From positions 236,501-300,500 of the forward strand of contig CAUYUJ010014325.1 in NCBI GenBank assembly GCA_963575745.1: a stretch of DNA of 64,000 bases. The letters run 5' to 3'. Positions within the stretch are counted from its first letter, which is position 1. Every line of letters starts with the position of its first letter. Source of the stretch: Prorocentrum cordatum. Taxonomy: Eukaryota; Sar; Dinophyceae; Prorocentrales; Prorocentraceae. A program made the position numbers and the translations under genes. Under the pieces are notes generated by a model, which ran no database searches, had not been told where the DNA came from, and saw only the letters and a list, made by a program, of their open reading frames with translations. Of the stretch, positions 42,119 to 52,721 are shown in pieces.

Positions 42119-42145
42119 GTTTCTCTCTCTCTCTCTCTCTCTTTC
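42000..42145. repeat. (CT)n microsatellite inside the LINE
   Basis: Three CTCTCT runs separated by short spacers, including a TTTTT run, on the plus strand. Confidence 0.95.
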
Positions 42146-43296
42146 CACATTCTCCTTGAAGCTGAAACGACTTCTAGACCTCGTCCAGGATGCGGTTGAC
42201 CTGTCCCAGCGGCGCTTGATCGACCGCGCCATCCTTTCTTTCGCGCTAAAATCTCGCGGAGGGCAGCCAGTACGTTAACGGAAGATCCCGCCCTCCATTG
42301 TTAACGCCTTCGGTTCCCAGTGATTATTGGAAATTCTTTGGGCGGTTGCGATCTTGTCTTCCTTCCTTTCTCTTAAGGTTTGGTTTCTCGTGACAGAATG
42401 CGCGATCGTGGCCGTCGCACTCACTCGCCGAGAAGTTCTGCGGCATCCAAGGGGTGTCGGGAGTGATCAAAACGCGGAAGGTAGATGCATGGCCTTTCGT
42501 TCGATGGATCGTGCGGTCTGGCGACAGGATGCGCGCGTCGCCTTGAGGACCCAACCAGATTGAACAGATGGCCAGACATAGTTGCTTCTTGCAGGAGCGC
42601 GCGTGGCCCTCAAGGAGGCCGATAGGCTCCGGAGGGAAGTGCTTACCCTTGAACGCCTGCTGGCACGAGGAGATTCAGACCGAAGCAGCGAATCGCCTTC
42701 GGTCGAATTCCACATAGGTTCAGCACTGAGGAAAAGCTCCGGCTCCATCCTACTCGTAGGGCTCTGTTCTGGCATCCCTCATAGCGCTGCCTTGTGCTTT
42801 AGGGGGCCAGGGTCTCTGAGGCTAGACATCGCAGTTGCGACCCGCGCTCAGACACCCAAGTGGCACGTGGCCCAAAGCCTATTGCCGAGGCTTTCAAGGC
42901 ATGCTGGCCGCCATCTTTCACAGAGAAGCCGATGCCAGAATATGAGTTTCAGCGCTCCTTGATCGCCTTCTCCATGTCCTCCATGCTTTCCAATTTCTCT
43001 TTCCACTCTAGACGACATGCGCGCGTGTTTGCGGCGAGCTCGAGAATCCGCTCCAGGCGCAGATCAGCTCGCATATGCTGCGTGGAAATGTCACCCCGCC
43101 TGCCTCATTGTCCTCCCTCGCCTCCTGCTCTTCCTCGCGGCAGGGAGCCTTGCCCCGCGAGGTCTCAATCATCGCGTGTTGGACAGGCGAAGGGCCGGAG
43201 GGAACTGTGGATTGCGCTGAGGAGCCCGGGTCCCGCCGCCCCCTCTGGCTGCAAGATTTGGACATCAAGCTGTTGGCGTCGACGCTCAATTGTTAG

Positions 43297-43751
43297 TTGC
43301 GGCGCGGCGCGGCGAAGCGGACCTATCAGGTCCAGCATGGATTTGCGAAAGGACGGAACCTCGGACACAACATACTGAGGATAAACGTGGCGGCCCGCCG
43401 TGCTGGGATAGCGCATGTGGAGCTTGATCCAGACTTCGACTTCTTGAGCTTCGACATGAAAGCTGCCTTCCCGAGACGTGGCTCAGGTTAGTGCTGGAGC
43501 GGAGCTGTCTTCCGCTTGGTTTCCTCTGGGCCGTCCAAGCTCTCTCAGAGTGTGCTCACGCCTTCCTTGCTGTTGGCTCGCAAGTGCTGCCCATGTTCAG
43601 AATCGCGGCTGGCGCGCCCAAGGGCCGCCCCCTCTCTGGTTCTCTTTGGGCTCTGAGTTTCGACCCTCGCCTCCGTCGCCTCTCCCTTCCCTTCCCCGCC
43701 AGAGAAGCGGCCGCCCTGGGAGCATGAGCCGACGATCTTGGAGTGGTATTC
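43297..43751 (+). pseudogene. LINE reverse transcriptase remnant
   Basis: QVQHGFAKGRNLGHNIL (43,327 on) is the conserved pre-A region. LSFDMKAAFP (43,444-43,473) is motif A with its catalytic Asp. After a frameshift, GAPKGRPLSGSLWALSFDP (43,611-43,667) is motif B, normally G-x-P-Q-G; Gln is Lys here. ADDLGVVF (43,728-43,751) is motif C with both Asp retained, but TGA (43,725-43,727) stands where the residue before Ala-Asp-Asp should be. Confidence 0.75.
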
Positions 43752-44140
43752 AACAGTTGTGCTACGCTTCCACTTGGCTTCGACGTTTTTTCACACGCGC
43801 AGAGATTAGCAGCTCTCTCGCTTCAAGTCACAAAATGCGTCGCTGCTCCGCTTGCTCGAATTCAAAATTGCTGCTCTGGTCCAGGCCTGTGCTCAGCTTG
43901 AAGTCGTAGGTCTCGACAAGTATCTCGGAGTTAAGATAGGCCCAGCCGCGTCCCTAGAGGAACGATGGAGAGGGTGGGCAGAAGTGGTGGTGCCGGTGCG
44001 CAATCTCGATCCCCGACCGAAGCTGCTATCAGACTATTTGAGACCACCTGCATTTCTGTCTTGGACCACCTTGCCGACATTGTATCATCTCTGTGATCGC
44101 ATTCGCAGAACATAATGTAATGCCCTGCGCAAGCCGTTGC

Positions 44141-44506
44141 GTCTTCCCCCCAGCTTTTTTTGCCTTGTGTGACCTTTCAAATTTCAGATTTCGGATGCTT
44201 TCGGCCATTCCCGCGAGCCTACAAATCCATGCGCTGGCCAATGCCTGGAAAGCGAGCACCAGCACTTTAAAAAATTTAGAAAATTGGAAAGGGTGCTATC
44301 ACTGGTGGTGGGATGGGGCTGACGTTCACGGATTCTTATGGGAGTGCGACAATGTAGGCTCTCGATTCTTTGCCGGAAAAACGATCGGGGCATTGTGCAG
44401 TTCTGTCACCCTTTCCCCACTTGCCGATTGCTCGTTTTCCTTCATCTTCACATCCAAGCAGCGGTTGCTGCCGGGAGAGCGGCCATGACTCCGGCGCGGC
44501 GCGGCC
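44141..44506. other. Non-repetitive DNA, no gene recognised
   Basis: One plus frame (44,093-44,488) is Trp/Phe/Cys-rich and unconvincing. Confidence 0.5.
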
Positions 44507-44872
44507 ATGGCCCGCAAGGGGTTCGTGGGGTGGCGGTGGGACGTTGGTGTCGTGGTCGCCGCGGTCGTCGTGGACAGGGTGGGAGACCCCGAGCTATGTT
44601 CGTCCGCGCTCTCTCGCGAGCTGTCTTCCCACATACTGCCGGAACTGATCCACAGGCGTCTCCAGGCCCAGTTCCCTTTTGTGCTCCTCACGCCCCTTCC
44701 CTGCCGCTTTGGTTACCCCGCTTGTCCCGACTCGTTCCTTTACTACTTTTCCTGCCTTCGTCTGCCCACCTCATTGTTCTCCAAGAGTTGTCCACCCCAC
44801 TGGCTGACCCTCCTTATCTTTGGCCAGGTTTGGGGACGGACGCAGAGCACCAATAGATTCATTCGTTTGTGA
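44507..44872 (+). CDS. Candidate two-exon gene, N-terminal membrane helix
   Basis: MARKGFVGWRWDVGVVVAAV opens a frame with high GC3, continuing through DRVGDPELCSSALSREL to SSHILPELIHRRLQ at 44,665. After CTCCAG the sequence turns pyrimidine-rich and Leu/Pro/Phe-rich. A GC donor at 44,666 and an acceptor TTTGGCCAG|G at 44,827 would remove 162 nt, in phase, and leave a short tail (VWGRTQSTNRFIRL) ending TGA. Without splicing the frame also stays open. The first 53 residues are the convincing part: one membrane segment followed by an amphipathic helix. Family unknown. Confidence 0.4.
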   Translation: MARKGFVGWRWDVGVVVAAVVVDRVGDPELCSSALSRELSSHILPELIHRRLQAQFPFVLLTPLPCRFGYPACPDSFLYYFSCLRLPTSLFSKSCPPHWLTLLIFGQVWGRTQSTNRFIRL

Positions 44873-45812
44873 GTGCAGTTCACGATCTAGTGGATTTGGC
44901 TTACTAACTATTCGTATCCTTCGTTCCGAGCTGATTGAGGATCCTCGTTAGGTCGGCAAGTACAACTGTCAAAAGTCAATCCGCAGCGCGGCACTTCCGA
45001 GGCACTATCCCGCGGCCCGCTGAGGGAAGTGCGCTCCGCCTCCTCAGCTTCGTTCCTCCTCGTACTCGTCCTTCTCCATATTTTCCTCTTCGTTGTCCTG
45101 CTGCTCCCGTCGCTGCCCTCCCCTTCGCCCATGCTGCCATCCTTGACATCCGCTGCCTTGTCGTCGCCACCGTCATCCTTTCTTTTTATCCCTACGAGCC
45201 CGATGGACAACGTCGGCGCCTCCCGTTCTTGCCCGATCAGGTTTGCAAATGATTTGCTCCGTTGTTCTGTCTCGCCAGAGGGTTCCCGGGGGCGCGCCAG
45301 GGCGCGACATGTCCCGACGCGTTGGCGTTCACAGGCCCAGAAGGGCCAGGGGTGTCATGGTCTGGGAGTACTTGTTGTTCAGTTCCCTTGGGATCGAGGA
45401 AGCTGCCCCGAAGCCGTTGGGGGCCGATCCGCTGGGGGGTGAGTCTGGACAGCTTGGAAGGTCTTTATCTCGGCGGTTGTTCCTTGGAAGTTTGCCGCGC
45501 AGGCTGATCTCCTCCCGTTAGGGACGAGTCCTTTGCCCCATTTGTTGTCAGTTGGTCGCAACGCGCGCGCCAATGCATTGACTCTTGTGCGAAGCGATTT
45601 CGCATTGTCAGACGGCCCACAGTGTCGATGGAGCTGCTTCGCCACCGTACTGGAAAACAGCCTTTTCCGCGGTGGGCGACAACCAACCCTGGACAGTGGC
45701 AGGGGTAGCAAAATTCGCCACGCAGGTCAGCGCCTCTGCCAACTCCTCGAGGCTTGCATAAACTCCGTGACCGGGCGCGGGGCGCCATTGCGCCGGCGGG
45801 ATTCGCGCCTTT
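44873..45812. other. Non-repetitive DNA, no gene recognised
   Basis: Several frames of 80-190 codons compete on both strands without motifs. A CT/TC-rich segment lies near 45,050-45,190. Confidence 0.5.
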
Positions 45813-47189
45813 TTGCGGCATGTCGCAGACTGGTGTGGGGGGGGGGCACGGAGGAGGGGACGGGCTTTACGCCGCATGGCCTTTCGAGGCCACGCCTCGG
45901 ACCACGGGGCGGCGGAACGGCCCTGGCGCGCAGCTCTCGAAATGCGAGGCCCAGCATTTGGGAGTCCCGTGGCCGAGCCAAAGTCAGCGGGTCATGGAAC
46001 CCCAGCCCCAAGGGGACCTATTCAGAGATTTGGCTGGCGTGGGCGGGGATGGGTAGCGGAAGAGGACGGGGAGAGGAGAGGAGGGCGAGGGGAGGGAGGT
46101 GAAGTGGGGGGCGGGAGTGGGAAGGGTCAGGGGAAGAGGGAGTGGAGCGAAAGGGGGAGATGGGCAGATTCTGTGCACGGGGCTGCCCTCAGGGCCCTGG
46201 AGGCTCGAGCAATTGGTGGCCCAGACCCCGAAAGCCAGGGTGTCGAGCCCAGGGCCGCGCTGGCCCTCGAGTCAGTCCTCCCAGCTTCGCCGCGCAGGCT
46301 GCAGCAGATGATCGAGGGCGAGCCGCGACGCGCCCGACCGGGCTCGCCACGCAGGGAGTCCAAGGGCGAGTCCAAGGGTGCCGCGGCACGCCCCGGCACG
46401 AGGGACGGGGCACGGTCGCCCGCGCGGTCACGGCCAGAGCAGCGGCGGGGAGCGCACGACGTGGCCGTCCGGCAGGTCGGAGGGGGGGACGGTCAGTCAG
46501 TCCAGTCACGCCAGACGGTGTCGGTGGGGTTGTGTGGTGCTGGTGTCGGTGGCGGTGGCGCTGGTGAGGTCACAGTCGCGGCCGCGCTGGCGGTGGCTGT
46601 AATTAGCGGTGGTGGTGACGCCTGCGCGGCGGCGGCCAGAGCAGCAGCGGCGTTTAGCGGAGGCGCTTTGTTGCCGATCTTGGTCTTGGTCCGTGTTTGG
46701 TCTCATCCTCGTCGTTCTCACCAGGTCAAGGATCCAGGCAAGGAGCTGCACTTCCTTGATTGTTTTGCGGGGTGGGCTTGTTTCTTTGCATGGGTTTTCG
46801 AGTTTGGCAGTCTCGGGAAACACGCATTTGGAGTTTGCCACCTTTCGGGGTTAGCACCCTCTGGCCAGGGAAGCTTTGGCGGGGCCGGGACCTCCAGGAC
46901 GGCGTACAGAGCTCAGGGTGGGGCCTGGAGTCTTTTGGGCGGGTATCGATTAAAGCGGATTCTCAGGCTCCCCGCCTCCTTCTCGGTGCTGCTCCCCCGC
47001 TCCACAGCTCTCCAGGTCAAGGTGGGCAGAAATCGTGCCCCCCGGCTGCCCGCCGACGTGGAGCCCTCCGTCAGCCCGAGCACGCCGCGCAGAGGTGCGT
47101 CTGGGAGCCCCTCGCTGGCGGGCACGGGCCGCTGGCGCACCGCCAGTGTGGGGGCCGCCGGGGATGAGAGCGTGGACCTCCTGGAGTGA
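45813..47189 (+). CDS. Longest non-repeat frame, 458 codons, unidentified
   Basis: One plus frame is open for 1,377 nt. Three parts read as protein with high GC3. 46,167-46,470: DSVHGAALRALEARAIGG, AALALESVLPASPRRLQQMI and a basic Ser/Arg region (RPGSPRRESKGESKG). 46,725-46,930: after CACCAG|GTCAAGG, LHFLDCFAGWACFFAWVF. 47,016-47,189: after CTCCAG|GTCAAGG, APRLPADVEPSVSPSTPRRG, ending DESVDLLE and TGA. Between them, Gly/Val/Ala-rich stretches translate GGT/GCG-type low complexity. The repeated AG|GTCAAGG acceptors suggest exons and in-phase introns, but an unspliced reading is equally open. Residues before about 115 are doubtful. No family recognised. Confidence 0.4.
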   Translation: MRHVADWCGGGARRRGRALRRMAFRGHASDHGAAERPWRAALEMRGPAFGSPVAEPKSAGHGTPAPRGPIQRFGWRGRGWVAEEDGERRGGRGEGGEVGGGSGKGQGKREWSERGRWADSVHGAALRALEARAIGGPDPESQGVEPRAALALESVLPASPRRLQQMIEGEPRRARPGSPRRESKGESKGAAARPGTRDGARSPARSRPEQRRGAHDVAVRQVGGGDGQSVQSRQTVSVGLCGAGVGGGGAGEVTVAAALAVAVISGGGDACAAAARAAAAFSGGALLPILVLVRVWSHPRRSHQVKDPGKELHFLDCFAGWACFFAWVFEFGSLGKHAFGVCHLSGLAPSGQGSFGGAGTSRTAYRAQGGAWSLLGGYRLKRILRLPASFSVLLPRSTALQVKVGRNRAPRLPADVEPSVSPSTPRRGASGSPSLAGTGRWRTASVGAAGDESVDLLE

Positions 47190-49340
47190 GAGGTGGCGTC
47201 AGCGTCCCAAAAGCGTGTCACCATGTCCACTATTTTTCTTCTTGTCCTTCTCGCTCTGTTGCTCCTTTTCCTCCTCATCCTTCCGTGGCCCTTTCGGTTC
47301 AACATGTCGCCATTTATAATGATCTCGTATGTGCCCCGCGGCAGGCTTTCGCCGTTGATTTCCCTAGAGTTGGCTGTCTTGTTTGTGTTCATGATAATGT
47401 TGCCCTTCCAGTGGCTCGCGAGGGCCGAGCCGTTAGGTCTGTCTCATACACAGTTGGGTCATGCCAGCTGCGCAGAGTCTGTGGCGTAAATTGTTTAGCC
47501 TCATAGGTGCCCGTGTGACATGGGTAATTCGATGTTGCTGCTATTGCGCACTCTGCTTGATGGCTGGATGTCTGCAACGGATTGCGACGCTTGCTTCGTG
47601 CTTCCCATGTTCATTCTTCAATGTGTTCGGGAAGGCCGAACACCGATCAGCATACCACTCTTGGGAATTATTCCCTCCTTGTGTTGACGTTTTCTCTAGG
47701 TGCTTATCCACACGGAAGCAGTCATGCTTGCGGCGCCACGTGCATTACTCTACTCGTTGCTGGGCTTCTGGTTCTCCCGCTCAGATATCTAATGTTTTTT
47801 GTTTTTGCAAGCGCGCCGCAACAGGTGCCGCGCGACGCGCGTGGCGCTTTACTTTACCGTTCCCGATCGCTGTTCTGTTGGGTTCATTTTTCGTTGCGCC
47901 TAATATATTGTTGTTGCCTTGTGAGGGTCGTTCGGGTGGGTTGGTAGCTTTGGTTTTTGCTTCTGGCCCCCTCCCCGCCTTGTGTTTTTGCCCCTGGAGG
48001 CTTTTTCTTGAGCCTCCGGGGCTATCGTTCTTGGCCTCTGAAGCCATATTTTTGCCTTTGGGGATGGGGGCGGAGGGATGGGGCGATGAGTTCAATCCCC
48101 GGCAGAAGGGTTCAATTCCCAGCAGAAGTATCTTAATCCCCAGGAGCAGGTTCAATCCCTGGCAGAAGGGCCACCCGAATCACATGTCAAAGGCAACGGA
48201 GACGCTTGAGCTCAGAACGCACGTACGAGTCCCTACGGTAGCCACATCACATGCGAACATTCTTGCCGGGGATGGAGCCTGATCTGGGGTTCCATCTATT
48301 GTCGTCCTCATGGTAGCAGCCCTACCGGAATTCAGCGTATTTCCTTCCAATTGGACTGCAACTCGGTTCCTGGCAGGATCCAAGGCAACCCTATTGGAAT
48401 GCCATCGTGTTCTTCCTTTCTAACTGAATCCGGATTCCTCTTTCTCGGGCTCCGATTGGGACTTTGTTGGCATCCAATCGGGTCTTTATTTGTGGGATAC
48501 AATTTCGCATCCTATTGTGAGCCAGTTGGAATCCAAAATCTACTTGTTTTGGAAGTCCGACTGGGTCATTGTATAGCTCTTTCTTGAAATCTAATATGAT
48601 TTATGGCCCTTGGGTTCCTACTGCGTAGGTTCTTCCAGGAATCCTAGTGCAACCCAATAGTATAGTCACCCATTACATCCCGCTGGGCTCCTGATGGAAT
48701 CCCATGAGATACACTAGGATTCCAAGCGATTGGGTTCCTACTCAGACCCAATTGGGTTCTTACCTAGCGTAAAAAAAGATGCATTCATGTTTGATGTTCG
48801 CTTGAGTTGTCTTGTGTGCATCGCGTTTTCTTGTGTGCGATGCTGATGTCACGAGTACTGCCGAGCGGGATCCAAGATGCCCCCGAGTCATGTTTGCTTA
48901 CTTTGAGCTGGGCTCCAGGAGCGGATTTCGGACGACGTGGTCTAGCAATCACAGCTGATGGGTCCTCGTAGACCATCGTAGGTTAGTACTGTCTCTCAAC
49001 ACAGCTATTCGGTTCCAGCTCGCGCTCATGTAGTTGGCGTAAGATTGAAGCACTGTGGCTTCATGCCAGGTTATTAACGCATTGAGGACCAAGCCTGCAG
49101 GCACAACTCACGAAGCTATCTTGATTATTCTGTCGCACGCGATGCGTGATGTAGGTGGCGTATAGGTGCAATTATACATACACAGGTGTAGCTGTACATA
49201 CACATCCGCACCATCCGTCGACGGGCGCTCGTCCGCTGAAGGAGCGCGACCTGCCCACTGGACTTCTACAGTGCTGCAATATGCATGCATCGTCCCGGCC
49301 CCATGGAGGAGCGCGCATGTTCAGCATGCTCGCGAGGCCC
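47190..49340. other. Mostly non-repetitive, no gene recognised
   Basis: Immediately after the stop a Leu/Phe-rich frame (47,193-47,489) and a 273-codon frame (47,461-48,282) are open but pyrimidine-driven and motif-free. 48,350-48,760 holds degenerate (C)CAATTGG(G/A)(A/T)T(T/C)C units of 30-50 bp spacing. Nothing firm. Confidence 0.5.
48092..48178 (+). repeat. TTCAATCCCCGGCAGAAGGG units
   Basis: Four units of 20-24 bp: TTCAATCCCCGGCAGAAGGG, TTCAATTCCCAGCAGAAGTA, TTAATCCCCAGGAGCAGG and TTCAATCCCTGGCAGAAGGG. Confidence 0.8.
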
Positions 49341-49344
49341 GAGA

Positions 49345-50165
49345 GGCTTGTCGAATAAGCAAGAGGCCTGTCGGGATGCTTAAGAAGCTTCTCGGAAGGC
49401 CGAAGAGGGCCGTCGGGAGGGCCCGAAGGGCCAGTCGGGAAGCCCAAGAGGCTTGTCGGGAGGCACAAAAAACTTCCAGGAAAAGCCTCAGAAGCTTGTC
49501 GGGAGGCCCAAGGGGCCACCCGGGAGGCCCAAGAGGCCTGTCGGCGGGCGTAAGAGGGCCAATCGGAAAAGCCCAGAGGCTTGTCGGGAGGCCCAATCGG
49601 CCCTTCGGAAGTCGCCCTAGAGGCCTGTCGGGAGGCACAATACGGTGTTCGGACAACCCCGAAAGGCTTGTCGGGAGGCCGAAGGAGCATTTCCGAGAAG
49701 GCCCAAGAGGCCCGTCGGGAGGCCCAAGTGGCCTATCCAGAAGCCCAACAGGTCTGTCGGGAGGCCCAAGAGGCTTGTCGGGAGGCCCAATGAGGCCAGT
49801 CGGGAGGTCCATGAGGCTTGTCGGGAAGCCCAAGAGGCCTGTCTGGAGGGCCCAAGAGGCTTGTCGGGAGGCCCAAGAGAACAGTCGGGAGGCCCACGGG
49901 GCTTGTCGGGAGGGCCCAAGAGGCCAGTCGGGGGACCCAACAGGCCAGTTGGGGGGCTCAAGAGGTTTGTCGGGAGGCCCAACAGGCTTGTCGGGAGGCC
50001 CAAGAAGCCAGCCGGGAGGCCCAATACGCCAGCCAGGAGGCCCATGAGGCCGCTCGGGAAGGTCAAGTGGCTTCTCGGGAAGCCCATGGGGCCTTCGGGG
50101 AGGCCCAAGAGGCTTGGCCCAAGTGGCCAGCCGGGAGGCCCAAGAGGCCTGTCGGGAAGTTGGCA
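49345..50165 (+). repeat. 24-bp minisatellite, AGGCTTGTCGGGAGGCCCAA
   Basis: About 34 units, mostly 24 bp, alternating CTTGTCGGGAGG and CC(A/T)GTCGGGAGG. The minus strand reads an 8-residue repeat (PPDKPLGP) for 288 codons and the plus strand RPKRPVGR. The period, not selection, explains both. It contains the GGCCTCTTGGG string of the other satellite in reverse complement. Confidence 0.9.
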
Positions 50166-50304
50166 CGAAGCCCAAGACAATCTCCATTCACGTAAAAGAT
50201 GGCAGCGACGAGGGCTGCCCATTGCACTGCGAAGTTGCGCCATGTGTTCGTCGACGACGTGATCTTCGAAAAGCCAGCCGGTTCGAGGAGATTCGAGCTC
50301 CCAG

Positions 50305-52523
50305 GTGCTCGCCGACATCCACGCATTCCCTACCGTAGCTGTTGGTGCTGTGGACCCGGTCCAGGCGACTCGGACCGCTCAGTCACCTCGCCATGGTAGG
50401 GCTCCACAGGTCGGACAGGGTTGTCTCGGCTGTGCCAGGCACTTTCGAGCTAACGCTCCCTCGCGCTTTAGAGACCCCCATGCGCGCTGGCACTATGACG
50501 CGGTCTCGGTCCACTGGACATGTGAAGCGTGCAATAATGATTACAATGAGCGAGATTCAGGGCGCAGCTGCATCACAGGCGAATGCCAGTTTGCCCAGCC
50601 TTCCAGCTGGCCGACAGGCCAAGATGGTTCAATACACTTTGGTCCTAAGGACGGTGTGGCCCCCCTGACATCATCGAGCCAGAAGGATCCGCCTCGCCTG
50701 CAGGGCGATCGGTAGCGCGGCCAAGACCTCCACGACCACGCGCAACTCACGGCCCAACTGCAGAGATGCGCAGTGCGGCATCTCTTGAGCTGATCGCGCT
50801 CACGCGACCGGCTCTGCCCCAGATGTTCAGGCGCCGCCCGTGCCAGTTCACCAGCGTGTCAGACGCCGCTGGCTGCTCGAGCCTCACTTCGATATTCAGA
50901 TCTATTTATCCGAGCGCACTCCATGTTCAACATCCAGTGCAGTCTCAAGACTTCAAGGAGTTCTGTTCCCCGGGTCATCAACGAGGAATGCAGAAATCGA
51001 CGCCTTCGGTTCTGTCGCGCCGAAGAGCCCCACATGCGTCAGATCCTACAACGAGTTGGCTGAGACGACGTCAGGCTCAATTTGATCAAGCCCATTGCTG
51101 ATGCGTGCGGCGGGCGCCGTGCATGGGAACGCCCCGGCACCGCCGCTTTGCCTTCGTGAAGTCTGGTCGGCCGATACCACGAGGAGGTGGACTGCAGCCT
51201 GTTCATATTCCAAAAGCACGTCGCCGCCCGCGTCATCGGCCCGCGCGTCAGGGGCGCTGGCGGTTGCGAGGCCCCCGACGCATCCTACGACGCGTTTTTG
51301 GATGCATGTTACACTTGATGGGCGGAGTCCAATCGCGCCGCGAGGACATAATCTTGCGACGGCGACGGCGAAGGAGGCCGTGCCCGCGACGGCGCCAAGG
51401 GCCAGTTAAAGGCATCGGGGACCGAAATGCGCATCTGCGCTTCTGGGCAACATGCCGACGCCATTGAAGTCCGTGGCGGAGCCATGCGCGCAATGGTAGA
51501 AGGTCTCAAGAGGCATGTTATTCCTTTGGCATGTTATAGCCTACTGGCTGGAACACAGGACGCCTCTAATGCTCTAATGCATTTACCATCCACGATGGAC
51601 CCCCCCCATACGGTGCATACATTTCTAGGCAAACAACTATGCTACCTGGCCCCGGGGGCCACGCCTCGGCAACCTTGGAGTTGCAGGTCATGGGCGTGGG
51701 CGACGCATCCAGGATACTGCCCTGGAGGCCATTGCCCAAGCCACCGTCGCGGCCAAGGTTCTGGAGGCCCTCGACGCGAAAACCAACCAAAGCAGACGGC
51801 CGCGGGATCTTCCACGCGGGTGACTGAGCTGAATGCCACAAACCATCTGCCACGAAAGATGACCGCGACGGCTGGAAGGGCACCCAGACGATCACGGAGA
51901 TCAGCGAGGAGAGAGGCTAGCAGATAGCCAAATCGGGAAACAGGGCGGTGGTAGTCCAAGCCCCAGATGCGAGAGTAACCTTGTTCATCCAGGTGTTCGA
52001 GGTCAGGGAATTCGTCGTGGGCAGGCCATGCGTGATAATCATCCCATGTGTCTTAGTTGTCCTTCAGGGAAGCCCCCCCCCCGAGTTGTTGACTACGTCC
52101 CAGTCCGCGAGAAGGTTCGCCGACTGTCCTCGGGGAGTAAGTTTGCCCCGACAGTGCATCTGTCACTGCAGTGCACTATCCGGGCCCATGTCAAATTTGA
52201 CAACGTCATCGTTGTCAGGCGGGCCAAGGGCGCCCACTCCCTACTGTCCTACTCGGGAGCCGACCGCAGCGCTCTAATCGACCGCGGAAGCGACGTCCAG
52301 CCAGGCTTGTATTTCTGCGAGTCCGCCAACACTTCCCTTGACATACCTGATGGTTATGATCTGGCAGGGCAGCTGGCGCGTCGCCGAGGAGTTGCTGTCC
52401 ATCGCCCAGAACATCATGCCCTCCAGGTACGTCTATAAGTGGAAAGTCGTAAAAGCAGACTCAGGCAAGACATTGAGGATCACGCATTGTACGATTTCGC
52501 CTGGTACGCAGAAGTTCCCATGA
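50305..52523 (+). mobile_element. Decayed copia-type retroelement fragments
   Basis: At 50,515 WTCEACNNDYNERDSG and, after four residues, TGECQFAQP form a Cys-rich module (C-x2-C ... C-x4-C) of the sort seen ahead of copia-like polyproteins in dinoflagellates. At 52,356-52,490 SWRVAEELLSIAQNIMPSRY is followed by VYKWKVVKADSGKTLR, matching the start of the copia reverse transcriptase (VYKWK then basic residues and the R-x-R-L region). The 1.8 kb between has no continuous frame; pieces such as ATELNATNHLP and KFDNVIVVRRAKG are protein-like. Frames shift and stop repeatedly. No LTRs seen. Confidence 0.45.
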
Positions 52524-52721
52524 ACCAGTGAGCATATTCCGCGGTGGCGCTTTCGGAGCACCATTTTTTCTGTTCTGCCCCCCAAAAAACACAGTCTGTC
52601 GGCCAGGCATGCTGATTGCCGCCAAGACGGGGTTCTAGCCAGCTAAGGGCTTGCCTTGCAAAGAGCTGGCAGGGGCTTCGGGAAAACAGGAGCGCATGTC
52701 ATGTTTTGCTCTACCTCCTAG

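Larger units (their letters stand above)
40085..44140 (+). mobile_element. Decayed LINE-type non-LTR retrotransposon
   Basis: Plus-strand fragments occur in LINE order. 40,160-41,100: charged, frameshifted material that may be the upstream part (NVQAELASSSQTFLA, RKFSVTD-type pieces). 41,368-41,860: apurinic-type endonuclease motifs. 43,297-43,751: reverse transcriptase motifs. 43,752-44,090: remnants such as ALSLQVTKCVAAPL. Frames change at least four times and carry stops, and a CT microsatellite sits between the two domains, so the copy is dead. Boundaries are approximate; no target-site duplication or tail could be fixed. This type of element copies its RNA at a nicked chromosomal site. 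Confidence 0.6.

Noticed and set aside
48092-48178. tRNA T-arm-like GGTTCAATCCC
   Set aside because: It is a unit of a short tandem repeat; no cloverleaf with an acceptor stem or anticodon arm can be formed around it.
47461-48282. 273-codon plus-strand ORF
   Set aside because: Cys/Phe/Leu-rich with erratic composition and it ends in a tandem repeat. Nothing distinguishes it from chance in a low-stop region.
49321-50187. 288-codon minus ORF with an 8-residue Pro-rich repeat
   Set aside because: The 24-bp period keeps frames open on both strands, and units vary without regard to codon position as far as I can see.
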